In this document: one piece after another, positions 36,937-47,179 of the stretch | How positions within the stretch are numbered: the first letter of the stretch is position 1 | How the letters are laid out: the number at the start of each line of letters is the position of its first letter | Notes under the pieces: generated by a model | Databases searched by the model: none | What the model was told of the DNA's origin: nothing | What the model saw: only the letters and a program-made list of their open reading frames with translations | Source of the DNA: Bicyclus anynana | Taxonomy: Eukaryota > Arthropoda > Insecta > Lepidoptera > Nymphalidae | Length of the DNA stretch: 64,000 bases | Assembly (NCBI RefSeq): GCF_947172395.1 | Contig: NC_069105.1 | Span: forward strand, 7,833,971 to 7,897,970 | Direction of reading: 5' to 3' | Made by a program: the position numbers and the translations under genes

Positions 36937-37142
36937 AATGAATTACGAGTAGGTAGCTACTAGCTGGTCGGTACCAACAGTTCGCCAATTGGATCAACCT
37001 TGAATCTGATGCCATATCGATGTTTTTTAAATCATCGTCGAATCGACATAATTTTCCGTCGACGTTTCATATCGAGTTTTATGAATTGCTTATTAGTTAC
37101 TAAGTACCTACCTAGTAAACTGACTTGAATGTAGGTACGTTC

Positions 37143-37459
37143 CAGTGGCGAAGGATGTTGTTTTGACGACGGTAAGTCGCTCGATACAAACTCCGGTATC
37201 ATATCCGGTCCATTACAATAATGAATATGTATGTTTTTTTAACAATATTTGTCATATCTTTTATAATATGACCAATATTTCTATTCCCCTCCAACTAGTC
37301 GGGAAGACTGTGCTAGGATTGGGTACGACAATAGGCCAACGGGGTGAGGATTGACCACCCTTCGGTGATGAGTCCAACCGCTCTTACCGTTGAGCGATTT
37401 ATTGAGGCCATTAAAAGGTAACCCGGCGGGAATCGGCATGTATGAACTCTTCGCCGCTG
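37143..37459 (+). mobile_element. hAT-type MITE with 8-bp duplication and nested SINE
   Basis: Ends CAGTGGCGAAG and CTTCGCCGCTG form terminal inverted repeats. GTACGTTC at 37135-37142 and 37460-37467 is a perfect 8-bp target duplication, the hAT hallmark. The inner part 37243-37412 is a reverse SINE B, which explains why this copy is longer than the one at 13598-13735. Confidence 0.88.
37243..37412 (-). mobile_element. SINE family B nested in a hAT MITE
   Basis: Reverse copy: AATATTTCTATTCCCCTCC, TGGGTACGACAATAGGCC, CGGGGTGAGGATTGACCACC and a tRNA-like end near TTGAGCGATTTATTGAGG. Flanks on both sides belong to the hAT element. Confidence 0.75.
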
Positions 37460-37724
37460 GTACGTTCGCGCATTAAAATTCATTCATTATTATCCTATTT
37501 TAACGGCCCACTGGTTTGGACACCAACCGGTAAAGGTTGGTGGGTCCCTCTTGGTAGTTGGTATTTTGAGTAACTATAATTATATATTTTTTAATTAATT
37601 ATATTCTCTCTTAGACACATAGCATAACCCATGCTAGATGGGGTTGGCACAACATGATTTAACGTTTTTTGGGCTTGATCGAAGAGTTTTCATTATTTTT
37701 CTCGATTCTCTGGTGATCGCTCAT

Positions 37725-37975
37725 CATCATGATCACATCAGCCGATGGACATGCACTGCAGGACATAGACCTTTTGTAGGGACTTCCAAACATCACGATA
37801 CTGAGCCGCCTGCATCCAGCGAATCCTTGCGATTTGCTTGTTGTCGTCAATCCACCTGGTGGGGGGTCGACCAACACTGCGCTTTCTAGTGCGGGGTCGC
37901 CATTCCAGCAGTTTGGGACCCCAACGTCCATCGGCTCTTCGAACTATGTGCCCCTTGCTACTTCTAGCTTCGCAA
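37725..37975 (-). mobile_element. RTE LINE 3' fragment (reverse orientation)
   Basis: CATCATCATGATCACATCAG tail, then the 3' block with GGGGTCGCCATTCCAGCA and CGGCTCTTCGAACTATGTG. Fairly well conserved. Confidence 0.75.
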
Positions 37976-38089
37976 AAAAAAGATTATACGTAAAGGAACA
38001 AAAATCATACAGACGTATTTGTGAGCATTATTTATGGTTTTACCTAGCAAGTACATACATGATATTGTGACATAGAAACTAATAGACGG

Positions 38090-38352
38090 CCGCGTGGCGC
38101 AGTGGGTAGTGACCCTGCTTTCTGCATCCACGGTCATGGGTTCGATTCCCACAACTGGAAAATATTTGTGTGATGAGCATGGGTGTTTTCCAGTGTCTGT
38201 GTGTATTTATACATTATATAAGTATTTATATGTAGTATATAAATGTATATGAATATTATATCAACTATCTTAGTACCCATAACACAAGCTACTCTGTATG
38301 CTTTTTGCTTATAGTGAAGTGTATTGTTTAAGTATATTTAAAAAAAAAATAG
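38090..38352 (+). mobile_element. SINE family D (tRNA-derived)
   Basis: Head with GCGTGGCGCAGTGGGTAGTG and GGTTCGATTCCCAC, then GTGTCTGTGTGTATTTATAC and a body rich in TATATAAGTATTTATATG, ending in a short A-run. The head could be mistaken for a tRNA gene, but the attached body shows it is a SINE. Confidence 0.75.
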
Positions 38353-39978
38353 GTTAGAGGCAAACTAAAAGGTTTTATTTAATATTTTTCCATAACTAAA
38401 CCTAAAAAGTAACTTAATTTAATTAAATCAACCAGTACCACATGTAGATAGTAGGTTACCTACTACATAATTCACATAATCTATGGTTCAGTATTTCTAA
38501 CTTCTAACACAGCTATAGTCAAAGCTTTTAAAGCTCTTGAATCATGCCTATAATTATAATACTCTCCTATAATTGAGAATCTAACACCAGAGTTGGCTAA
38601 CAGGCAACTAAAGTGTTTTTCAGATAGCATGGGCACGGTGACAGTCGCCTTATGACGTTCATAATACGTACTATTAACGTGAATCGCGGCGAACTTTCAA
38701 GAGTGAAACTGTCACCCGCACCATCCTACATGAAACGAATAGTATGCTGACGGAATTAAATTAACCTATCTTCTCGAGTATTTAAGTTTTTTTCGTCGCT
38801 GCAGCCAAACTCTAGCAAATATTTTGATTACGAAGATTAATATGAAAATTAAGACGTGTATACTAATAATTTCAAAAGGAAGGAACGATTTAAAAAAACA
38901 AATAACTAAGTATATCGCGTAAAATGCATACAAAAAAACATGAGTAACCGAATTGAGATCCTCCTCCATTTTTTGAAGTCGGTTAAAAATTAAAACGAAA
39001 AATAGTTTATAAACTATTTACGGATTCCAAAAAATTGGTCATATCCCATACAACTAGGTATACTAGGTAGGAGTATAGATCCCGACAGGCAAGTTGATCC
39101 AAAATGACAGTTGTCTGAGCAGGTACAAAATATACCTACTTCCAATGATTATTTTATACTATAGATATGGTACGTGCCTACAAAATCACCGCAAAATGTG
39201 ATCCGAATCTAGCGACTCCACTAAGCGCACACTTGCACAATTGTGTTTACTTACATTACCTATATTTTCATGTAATATATAGGTTTTTACACTTGTGTGT
39301 TTAACACAACTCGATATTGTAGACAATATTTAGGTAATATGCGTTTAAATAACTTTGTTGTTTATTATGCGACTAAATGAAATTAAGACAATTATGCACA
39401 TTTGTCAGTTTTGATGGGATAGTGCCTTATCTATAGTATAAAATATCTTCAAACTTCTCAATAAAATCGAAACAGTCCGCCTGAACAGTACCTACTTGCC
39501 GAGTGTTTCGATTTTTTTGCTGAGAAGTACATGTATGTTAAATAATTCAAACTTTACGTGATTGTAATGGTGTTGCTATGGTTACTCGCCCATACGTCTT
39601 TAACACCTAGTATAATTATAAAGATAATCTTATTATTTAAAGCATGTAGTGTTAGCCTATAAGTGGCCGAACATTTTTCCTTGTTACCTATGCTATTAAA
39701 ACATTATATAGCGTGTAAGAAATGTAAGGTTGTTGGTTAACCAAATAATTGAAAAAAAAAAAAAAGAAACACCTGAAAATGTTTTACTGCGCATAGTTCA
39801 ACTTACACGCCACGTACTATACTTGAGATCAGTCTGTCTTACAACATAACAGTCTTTGACATACAGATAACATCTTTAACATAATACTATAAGAGTTTAA
39901 GGTCTGATATCCAGCATTAGGAATATATACCCTCATATAATACTAATTAGTGATAAGCAATAAATGATAGATAATTTT

Positions 39979-40125
39979 TATAGCTTGACAAGTTTGTCGA
40001 TGACACTCCCGTGATATGCGGGCGACTGGAGTTGAAGGACGTGCCCGCGGGGCAGGGGAATCGCTACATCCCTCCCGGCCCGCGCGGCCCGTCGGGAGTG
40101 TTACGAACAAATTTGCCAAGCTATA
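39979..40125 (+). mobile_element. GC-rich MITE with about 30-bp inverted ends
   Basis: Left end TATAGCTTGACAAGTTTG and right end CAAATTTGCCAAGCTATA are inverted repeats with a CACTCCCG/CGGGAGTG extension. The centre is GC-rich (GTGCCCGCGGGGCAG), unlike the AT-rich surroundings. Confidence 0.75.
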
Positions 40126-40297
40126 GTGACACATTGCAAAGAGGTTGCCTAGTTAAAATGCGGCCAAAAATATAATTTCTTTTCATACAAAATCTAGAAA
40201 ATCATGAACTAGATCAAAGGCAACATAATGCAGTTAAATTAAGCATAAAATAAGCTTCCGATTGACATATTAGACGACTAAATAACTGATGAGGCTC

Positions 40298-40463
40298 ATC
40301 GATCTCCTATTAAAAAGTGGATGCACAATCAGCAACCAAAAATCGTCACCACTCAATGAGTGTCAAACACAATAACTTGGCACTCAATTCAAGTAGTCGC
40401 ATTTGCAAATTCAACTGAATCCTCAAGGTTGAATTTGGTCTGAATTTGGGATTTTATTGAATA
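40298..40463 (+). mobile_element. Dispersed repeat E, first half
   Basis: CATCGATCTCCTATTAAAAA, CACTCAATGAGTG and CATTTGCAAATTCAAC are shared with 43155-43320 and 62464-62600. The second half expected after it reappears at about 41455-41580, as if the Helitron-like element 40464-41448 had inserted into it. Confidence 0.65.
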
Positions 40464-40504
40464 CTAGCGGACGCCCGCGACTTCGTCCGCGTGAAATTCG
40501 TTGT

Positions 40505-40655
40505 AAACTTTCAACTACCCCTACCCTACCACTACCCTATCCCTACCCTACCCTACCCCTGCCCTACCCCTACCCTACCCCTGCCCTACCCTAAACCTAC
40601 CCTACCCCTACCCTACACTACCCCTACCCTACCCTACCCCTACCCTACTCATTAA
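40505..40655 (+). repeat. CCCTAC minisatellite
   Basis: Complementary orientation of the array at 32617-32903, again beside GCGGACGC sequence. A third scrap lies at 33337-33383. Confidence 0.9.
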
Positions 40656-41266
40656 GGCTGCACTTCTTTATTTATTCCCCAACCCCCGGGAGTCGCGTCG
40701 AGCGCGGCAACCGTTACACAAAAATAATCCATATAGCATGAATTAGTATTAATAATTATAATTATTAATATGGCTTAGCGTATTTCTTGTATAACTTTGG
40801 TGTTTCTTTACCGATTTTTATGATTCTTTTTTTATTGAATAGGTAATATAAATATATGTTAACTTTTTTAGTTAGGGATGAGTGATGAGTGTTATAAACA
40901 TAAGAATAGACAAATATAATTAGAAAGCTCCGTACTCCTAAGCTATCGGGAGTTACACGTGTTATTGTGAGTCAACCATAAAAAATAGACATATATATGC
41001 TGTTGTGTTTTTATAGATAATTTTAAGGAGAACATTTCCGTCATACATGATTTCTATGTAGCTTTAACCATTAAGGCTGTACACGCGACAGAAGCTTACA
41101 AAATTGAGTAACTTCTCCCGTTTTCTCAACATTTCTCTTCACTGCTCTGCTCCTATTGATCGTAGCGTAATGAAAAGTATACTATAACCTGCCCAGGAGT
41201 ATGCTGAATAATTGTACCAAGTTTCGTTAAAATCCGTCCAGTAGTTTTTGTTTCTATAAAGAACAT

Positions 41267-41325
<59 letters not shown>
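41267..41325 (+). repeat. (CAGA)n microsatellite
   Basis: About 14 uninterrupted tetranucleotides inside the element 41090-41400; the sister copy at 16757-16776 has only about five. Confidence 0.95.
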
Positions 41326-41327
<2 letters not shown>

Positions 41328-41847
41328 AATTTTACTGATTGCATTTTTGGCATCAGTATCGATCACTAAACACCCCCTGATAGTTATTTTGGAAATATAT
41401 TACATGTACAGAATTGACCTCTCTACAGATTTATTATAAGTATAGATTGGACTATATTGAAAGGCCTTTAGGTATATTTTTCTTTACCAATAATTCTAAA
41501 ACTGTCAAAGCAAAATTGGCCAGTTTTTAAGTAAAAATTTCTACATAATTGTGCGTCCTTTTATTATAAGAAGTTACTAACTGTTTGTATATGGCAACCC
41601 CACAGTTGCAGTGTGAAAGCAAACAACCTTTACTTTTTTCAATTCTTTTGGTATGTAGGTACTACTAACTAGTGTATTATTTTTTAAATTAACTAATGAG
41701 ATACAATAAATTAAAAAAATACATCATTTAATACAATCTGGCCACAATTTTACTAGACAACCTACAAAATATTTTATATCATATTATATTACATATCACA
41801 ATTAAGTAACAGATGAGGGTATATATTTCTTACGCCGGATCTTGTAC

Positions 41848-42034
41848 TATAGCTTGGCAACTTCGTTCGTATCACTTCTAACGTCCGCGCGGGGCGGCGG
41901 GCATGTAGCGATGAATGAAAAACCCACGACTGTTTCACGTCACTTCCCCGCACGCACGATTTCACACCCGCGCAGTCTTTCCCCCCGTCGCCCGCATATC
42001 ATGGGAGTGTTATCAACGAACGTGCCAGACTATA
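41848..42034 (+). mobile_element. Second copy of the GC-rich MITE
   Basis: Ends TATAGCTTGGCAACTTCG and CGAACGTGCCAGACTATA match the element at 39979-40125; the GC-rich centre differs in length. A lone right end also lies at 23064-23096. Confidence 0.7.
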
Positions 42035-42173
42035 ATATATCTTTAACAATTCAACATAAAGACCTAGCTGCTAAGTTTCAACTTAAATAATGTAGGTCTA
42101 ACCTTAAAGAATCATATGAATCCTATTATGGAGTTCTCAGATTTAAATCTGACTTAACCACAGAGCTGATGTT

Positions 42174-42269
42174 GCTTTATATACTCAGAGGCACAATTAT
42201 CCGCCCACTTTAGTACAATTTGCCTATACTAAAGTGGGCGGATAATTGTGCCTCTGAGTATAATAAAGC
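42174..42269. repeat. Near-perfect 42-bp hairpin
   Basis: Arms 42174-42215 and 42227-42269 are reverse complements with a single one-base indel; the spacer is 11 bases. The core of the arm is GGCACAATTATCCGCCCAC. Confidence 0.9.
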
Positions 42270-43154
42270 CATATACTTAGACTTTAAGCATGTGATATTC
42301 ATGGCAATTCTGACAAATTATGAACATAGACTTTCAAACAATCTTGTGGGCCTTTACTTTGTTCACAACAAAAATATGGCCCCTGAAAATTGTTCAACCC
42401 CTTATTGTCCTAAAAATATCTTTTAAAGATATTTTGCAAAAAAGCTCTTTAAATTCCGATTCCGATTAGAACAAATTTTGTTGGGTCTTTTACAAAATAT
42501 TACAGACATTTAAATGCAAAACCTATAAGTCATTCAAAGACGTTAAATAAAATAACATACAATGTACAGTGGCCTGCACTGCATAGACACAAAAATTCAC
42601 TGCCTACCCTAAGGACTCAATACAAACCCATGTGTATAATACCATAGTTAGACAAGAAATTTTCCAATTTTTACATAAAGTGCATACCCTAGTTAAAAAC
42701 CTTGTGCACGCCACTGCTAATGTAAAAGGAATGTTAAAGAAAAGTACTACTACAAGATCCGAATTATGGCTATCATGTAACAAATATTTCTAAGAAATTA
42801 AACTGTTAAATACATGTCTTAAATAAACCTACAAGGAGTAACAACAACTAATAGTGCTAACATGCGACCAACAAGATAACCTCGTGAAGAGAAATATACA
42901 AATCTCATACCGCTAAAACTTTCATTGCATAGGTAAGAAAATGATGGGACTGAGGCAACTACAACACCATGGGGCAAAATTTTTGTTTATATTTCTCTTC
43001 TTTTTTTTTTATAGTGAAGGTAACGAAAAAAAACATTTCTGTCCATTGGTTGCATGTTTGGCACACTGATTTTTTTTAACTTGGCACAGCACCATATCAC
43101 ACACAGTCTGGCAGTAGTAACACCTTTTGAAGACTTTAGTGTTTTTTTGCCGTC

Positions 43155-43450
43155 ATCGATCTCCTATTAAAAAGTGGATGCCCAATCAGCAATAAACGTC
43201 CCCACTCAATGAGTGCCAAACACAACTTTGCACTCAATTCAAATAGTCACATTTGTAAATTCAATCTTAAACTCAATAAGGTTGAATTTGCCCTGAATTT
43301 GGGTTTTTATTGAATATAGGCCTTTAAGCCTTTAGTTGTAATTTTCTTTACCAATATTTCTAAAACTGTCAAAGCAAAACTAGCCAGTTTTTAAATAAAA
43401 TTTTCTACATGACTGTGAGTCCATTTTATTATAAGAGGTCAATGCGTTTC
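43155..43450 (+). mobile_element. Dispersed repeat E, complete
   Basis: About 295 bp from CATCGATCTCCTATTAAAAA to TTATTATAAGAGGTCAATGC. It ends about 140 bp beyond the stop of the helicase, so it may form part of that gene's 3' end. Confidence 0.7.
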
Positions 43451-43592
43451 ATCGTATATTTGTATGAAAAAATTATCATTAAAAGAATTTTGAATTTTTT
43501 CAGCCTATGTTGCTACTACCACATAATAGATACTACTTTAAATAAGATAGACACTTTTCTAATAGATAAATGAACTGACAAGAAAAAAAAGA

Positions 43593-45614
43593 TTAAAAAA
43601 AGAAGTCCCTTCGACCTCTGCCTCCCCTCCCCCTTCCCCCCCTTCCTCCCCTGCCGCCTCCACCGCCATCTCTATCTCTACGAATTTTCATAGCTTCAAA
43701 CCTCTCCGCCATCAACACTAACTCTTCAGGTACTTCTTGAGCAGCTTCCTCCAATATCTTTACAAGTTCACCGGCATGTGCCCAATCACTTCTTGTTATA
43801 AACGTTAGGGAAATTCCAGTTTTCCCCGCCCTGCCTGTCCGACCAACTCTGTGAACATACTCCTCAATGTGACGTGGAAAATCAAAATTGATGACATGCG
43901 TCAAGTCTTTTATATCAATGCCTCTTGAGGCGACATCTGTCGCGACTAAAATGTTGACTGTACCATCAACCATGTCATCTAGGGCAGCTTCGCGATCGCT
44001 CTGATCCCTGTCACCGTGTAACGATTGACAGCTGATACCTTTACAGCACAACTCGGTAGAGATGTGACTGGCTGTTGCTTTTTTACCACAGAATATGATG
44101 ATTTTGTCATTTTCGTGCATGTTACTGATAAATTCGAGTAGAGCTGCTTCTTTATCATCCTCTTCTAAAAACATTAGTTGCTGCGTAACTGTATGGACAG
44201 CGGCAAGATCTAATGACCCTACGTTAACTTGAATGGGATCCTTCATGTAAGTTTCAGCGAGGCGTCTCACACCAGGTGGCCATGTAGCAGAGGTCATTAC
44301 CACTTGTCTATCAGGCCTCACGTCAAACAAAGATATTTTTATCTGTGGCTCGAAACCCATGTCCAACATTCGATCTGCCTCATCTAATACAATATATGAG
44401 AAATTTATTGCACATAAATGCTTGGCTTTAACAAGATCCAGAAATCTTCCTGGTGTGGCTATAACTATATCTACACCTTTGGTGACAATGTTAATTTGCT
44501 CTTTCCTGTTCCCACCTCCGTAAACACAGACAGATTTTATACCTCTGTACTGGTATTTTGATACTTCTTTTTCAATCTGTAATGCAAGTTCTCTGGTTGG
44601 TGCTAATACGAGAACAGTGGGGCCTGCTCTTTGATCTCTAGGCATTGGTTGAACATCAATGTGTATCAAAGCGGGTAACAAGAACGCTAACGTTTTCCCA
44701 GTACCTGTTTGAGCGATGCCAATCATATCTTCTCCTCTAAGCAAAATGGGCCAGGCCTGGCTTTGAATGGGAGATGGCTCCTGGAAACCTTGTTTATATA
44801 TTTCATCCAATATTTCTGGGTAATGTTGGAAAGCCTGTTCAAATGTTAACACCGGGTTGGGTATTGGTCTCAAGCCTGGCTTATCATCAAAAGTCCTCTT
44901 AACTTGTATGTCATTGTGAGTTAAACGCCAACGTTTAACTTCAGCGGCAGACATTTCCTTGACTTTCTGGTCTTCTTTATACAAATCTTTTACAATATCT
45001 GGCAACTGGCTCCATCTCTCCTGCTGATTCTTCTCATAATCAGCATTTAACCTGTCCCAATCGATTACTTCATCGCCATTTTCATTGATGATAGAATAGT
45101 TGTGTGTCGTAGAAGTACCACTTGCTTCATCACCATTGCCAGCACTAGAGTAGTTCTCTTTCGTAGGAGGCGGTTTCCGATCTTTCATGAGGTCGTCGAT
45201 CATGTTATTGGCTTTAGTTATCGCATCTGTGGTTCCAAAAAGCGTGACTTCAGTATCGTTACCGTTCGAGTCTCCGATCTTGATTTTCGCGTCAGATTCA
45301 TATTGAAGATCGCGAATTTTCGACCCTCCCTTGCCGATAACACGGCCGACTTTGTCAGAAGGAATCGATATTACCTTTTTGTCACCATTCGAGTTATTGA
45401 AGTTACGCCGACTCTGGCCGTCATCCCCGCTACGTTCTCTCCAATTAGGTTCATTACTACGGCCTCTTACTCCGCCTCTACCTCTGCCACGGCCTGAATT
45501 AGAATGAAATACTCTACTACCTCTAGAAGAGGTATTATCGTGTCTGATATTAGAAGCCGGGGCCGGTGCCGGTACTGGCTCGGACTCATCCCACCATTCA
45601 TCACAGTCCGCCAT
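43593..45614 (-). CDS. Ddx43: DDX43-like ATP-dependent RNA helicase (KH + DEAD box)
   Basis: Single coding exon of 673 residues. The start at 45614 (MADCDEWWDE) is preferred over an in-frame ATG at 45650 because a splice acceptor (TTTGTTTCAG) lies at 45633, between the two. Order: Arg/Gly-rich N-terminus (residues 30-60), KH domain with GKGG (about 80-145), Q motif near 275-285, motif I AQTGTGKT (301-308), PTRELA (339-344), DEAD (411-414), SAT (442-444), RGID (564-567), HRVGRTGR (588-595), and a C-terminal GGRGGRG tail. A KH domain before the DEAD core is the DDX43/DDX53 layout. It should unwind RNA using ATP; I recall a silkworm DDX43 linked to piRNA amplification, so a germline role is plausible but not shown here. 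Confidence 0.92.
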   Translation of the reverse strand: MADCDEWWDESEPVPAPAPASNIRHDNTSSRGSRVFHSNSGRGRGRGGVRGRSNEPNWRERSGDDGQSRRNFNNSNGDKKVISIPSDKVGRVIGKGGSKIRDLQYESDAKIKIGDSNGNDTEVTLFGTTDAITKANNMIDDLMKDRKPPPTKENYSSAGNGDEASGTSTTHNYSIINENGDEVIDWDRLNADYEKNQQERWSQLPDIVKDLYKEDQKVKEMSAAEVKRWRLTHNDIQVKRTFDDKPGLRPIPNPVLTFEQAFQHYPEILDEIYKQGFQEPSPIQSQAWPILLRGEDMIGIAQTGTGKTLAFLLPALIHIDVQPMPRDQRAGPTVLVLAPTRELALQIEKEVSKYQYRGIKSVCVYGGGNRKEQINIVTKGVDIVIATPGRFLDLVKAKHLCAINFSYIVLDEADRMLDMGFEPQIKISLFDVRPDRQVVMTSATWPPGVRRLAETYMKDPIQVNVGSLDLAAVHTVTQQLMFLEEDDKEAALLEFISNMHENDKIIIFCGKKATASHISTELCCKGISCQSLHGDRDQSDREAALDDMVDGTVNILVATDVASRGIDIKDLTHVINFDFPRHIEEYVHRVGRTGRAGKTGISLTFITRSDWAHAGELVKILEEAAQEVPEELVLMAERFEAMKIRRDRDGGGGGRGGRGGRGRGGRGRRDFFF

Positions 45615-46189
45615 GTTTAATTTTATGTTTTTCTGAAACAAATTTTGCAATTATAATTGATAATACACCAGGTGTAACGATACAAAGTTAATTTGAATGT
45701 ATAATGTATTACTTTATTAATATAGTAAAAATTAGTTCGGGCTTAAAACCTAACCAATTCCAAAGTTTAATCACAGACAATGAAGATCACAGAGAAGTGA
45801 GAATGAGAACAGATTAATTCAAATATTCAAATGTCAAATCACAATCACAGAGTATTTTTATAGACACAATTCACATGCAATTCACACTTCACATTCACAG
45901 ATGATTTCCTGCACAGATTGTTATTACATGGTCAAAGATATTACGTAATTTCCTGTATGGGTCTATGGTTTAAGTGACACAAGTGGACGCCGTGGAGGGA
46001 GAATAGTATGGAGTAGCTATTAGGAGTCTCCCGGTAAGGGACAACAACAAAGTACATAGATTATCTGGTGTTACCAATGATCGAAAAATTACCCTATATT
46101 TCAAGACTAGCGTTATATTTTTATTTCATACTATTTGACAAGTCTATAAATATTTTTATATCATACTATTTGACGAAATTGGCCAATTC

Positions 46190-46332
46190 AGAAGTCAGAG
46201 CGTAAAAGCTGGCACCGAGGGGTGATGAATCGATCCCCGCCCCGTTCGAGTATTGTTGTACCCACTCTTGATACAGTTTGTCCCGACGAGTTGGAAAGGA
46301 ACGGGAATGTTGGTCATATTAAAAAAAAGAAA
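46190..46332 (+). mobile_element. SINE family B
   Basis: Short tRNA-derived element: GATCCCCGCCCCGTTCGAG, TTGTACCCACTCTTGATAC, GGGAATGTTGGTCATATT and an A-run. It lies upstream of the helicase gene. Confidence 0.7.
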
Positions 46333-47179
46333 GCTTTAATTACCATTGTTTTCATCCTGATTTAAAAACATATATACAACCAAAGTCCTTTCGACAGTCA
46401 TTTTACTTTTGAAGGCAATTAGGGTCAGATATTTTGAAATTAGAATTCATTTTTTAAATAAAAAATATAACTACTAAAAATGAAAGAATTTGAAATTTTC
46501 ACTACTAACTGGTTTTGTGTAATTGGAAATAAATAGTCTTCAGAAATAATACGCTTTTGATTGATTGATTTACTGATTGCTTGGTGTATTTTGTGATTTG
46601 TTGATTGTGTACATCATAAAACATTAGTTAGGAAAATATACTAGCACAGCATGGAATTAAGAATAAAATCTTTTTACGAAAAAAAATTTACTGTTCTTTG
46701 AATAAAATTAATTTCGTGTAAAAATTTCTTACATTTTCTTCACAAGTTAAGGATTTAGTACAATAATGTAACCTCACATTTAAGTATTTTCTACAAATGG
46801 CTTTAATTAATAAAATATAATAGTGGTTATCACGAAAATGGTCATTTTCGGAAAATAAATTAAGGTCATTTCGTACAACATGCTTGCAGTAGATGCTCCA
46901 TCAAGTTTGTTTTGCTTATTAGTAGTTTATTTTTTTTAAATATTTCCTCCGCTATTTCACATAATTTAATAACTGACGGTGACGGATAATGAAGGCCACC
47001 TTTGTCTTCCTGTCTTCCTGTCTCTTCCTGTCGCCTTTGTCTATATTTTATTAATAAAGACATCTCGTGGAAAACTGGAAGAATAAACAAAAGCACCCAT
47101 GTTCATCACACAAATATAGGTCACAATGACTTTATATAATGTCTATGGTAATATTTTTATAACAAAGCTTTTAACAATT

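Larger units (their letters stand above)
40464..41448 (-). mobile_element. Large GCGGACGC-type Helitron-like element
   Basis: On the minus strand it runs from TCTATACTTATAATAAATC (41448) to GTCGCGGGCGTCCGCTAG (40464). It carries a CCCTAC array (40505-40655), a segment also found at 16545-16865, and a (GACA)n run. No transposase frame was found. Confidence 0.55.
35614..43154. other. Intergenic, vermilion to helicase
   Basis: No host coding exon seen. Apart from the mobile elements listed separately, 35620-36210, 38360-39970 and 42270-43150 are AT-rich without an identifiable feature. Confidence 0.6.

Noticed and set aside
41842..42090. 82-codon plus-strand frame
   Set aside because: It spans the GC-rich MITE and its flanks; no protein similarity seen.
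42174..42269. microRNA gene
   Set aside because: Arms are too long and too perfectly paired with a very short loop; recent inverted duplication is simpler.
43010..43150. Cys-rich minus-strand translation (KRCYYCQTVCDMVLC) resembling a transposase zinc-binding tail
   Set aside because: Too short, no upstream transposase frame found, and Cys spacing does not match a family I can name.
46866..47096. 76-codon minus-strand frame with GGLHYPSPSVIKLCEIAEE
   Set aside because: It vaguely resembles the end of a DNA transposase, but I cannot name the family and there is no continuing frame.
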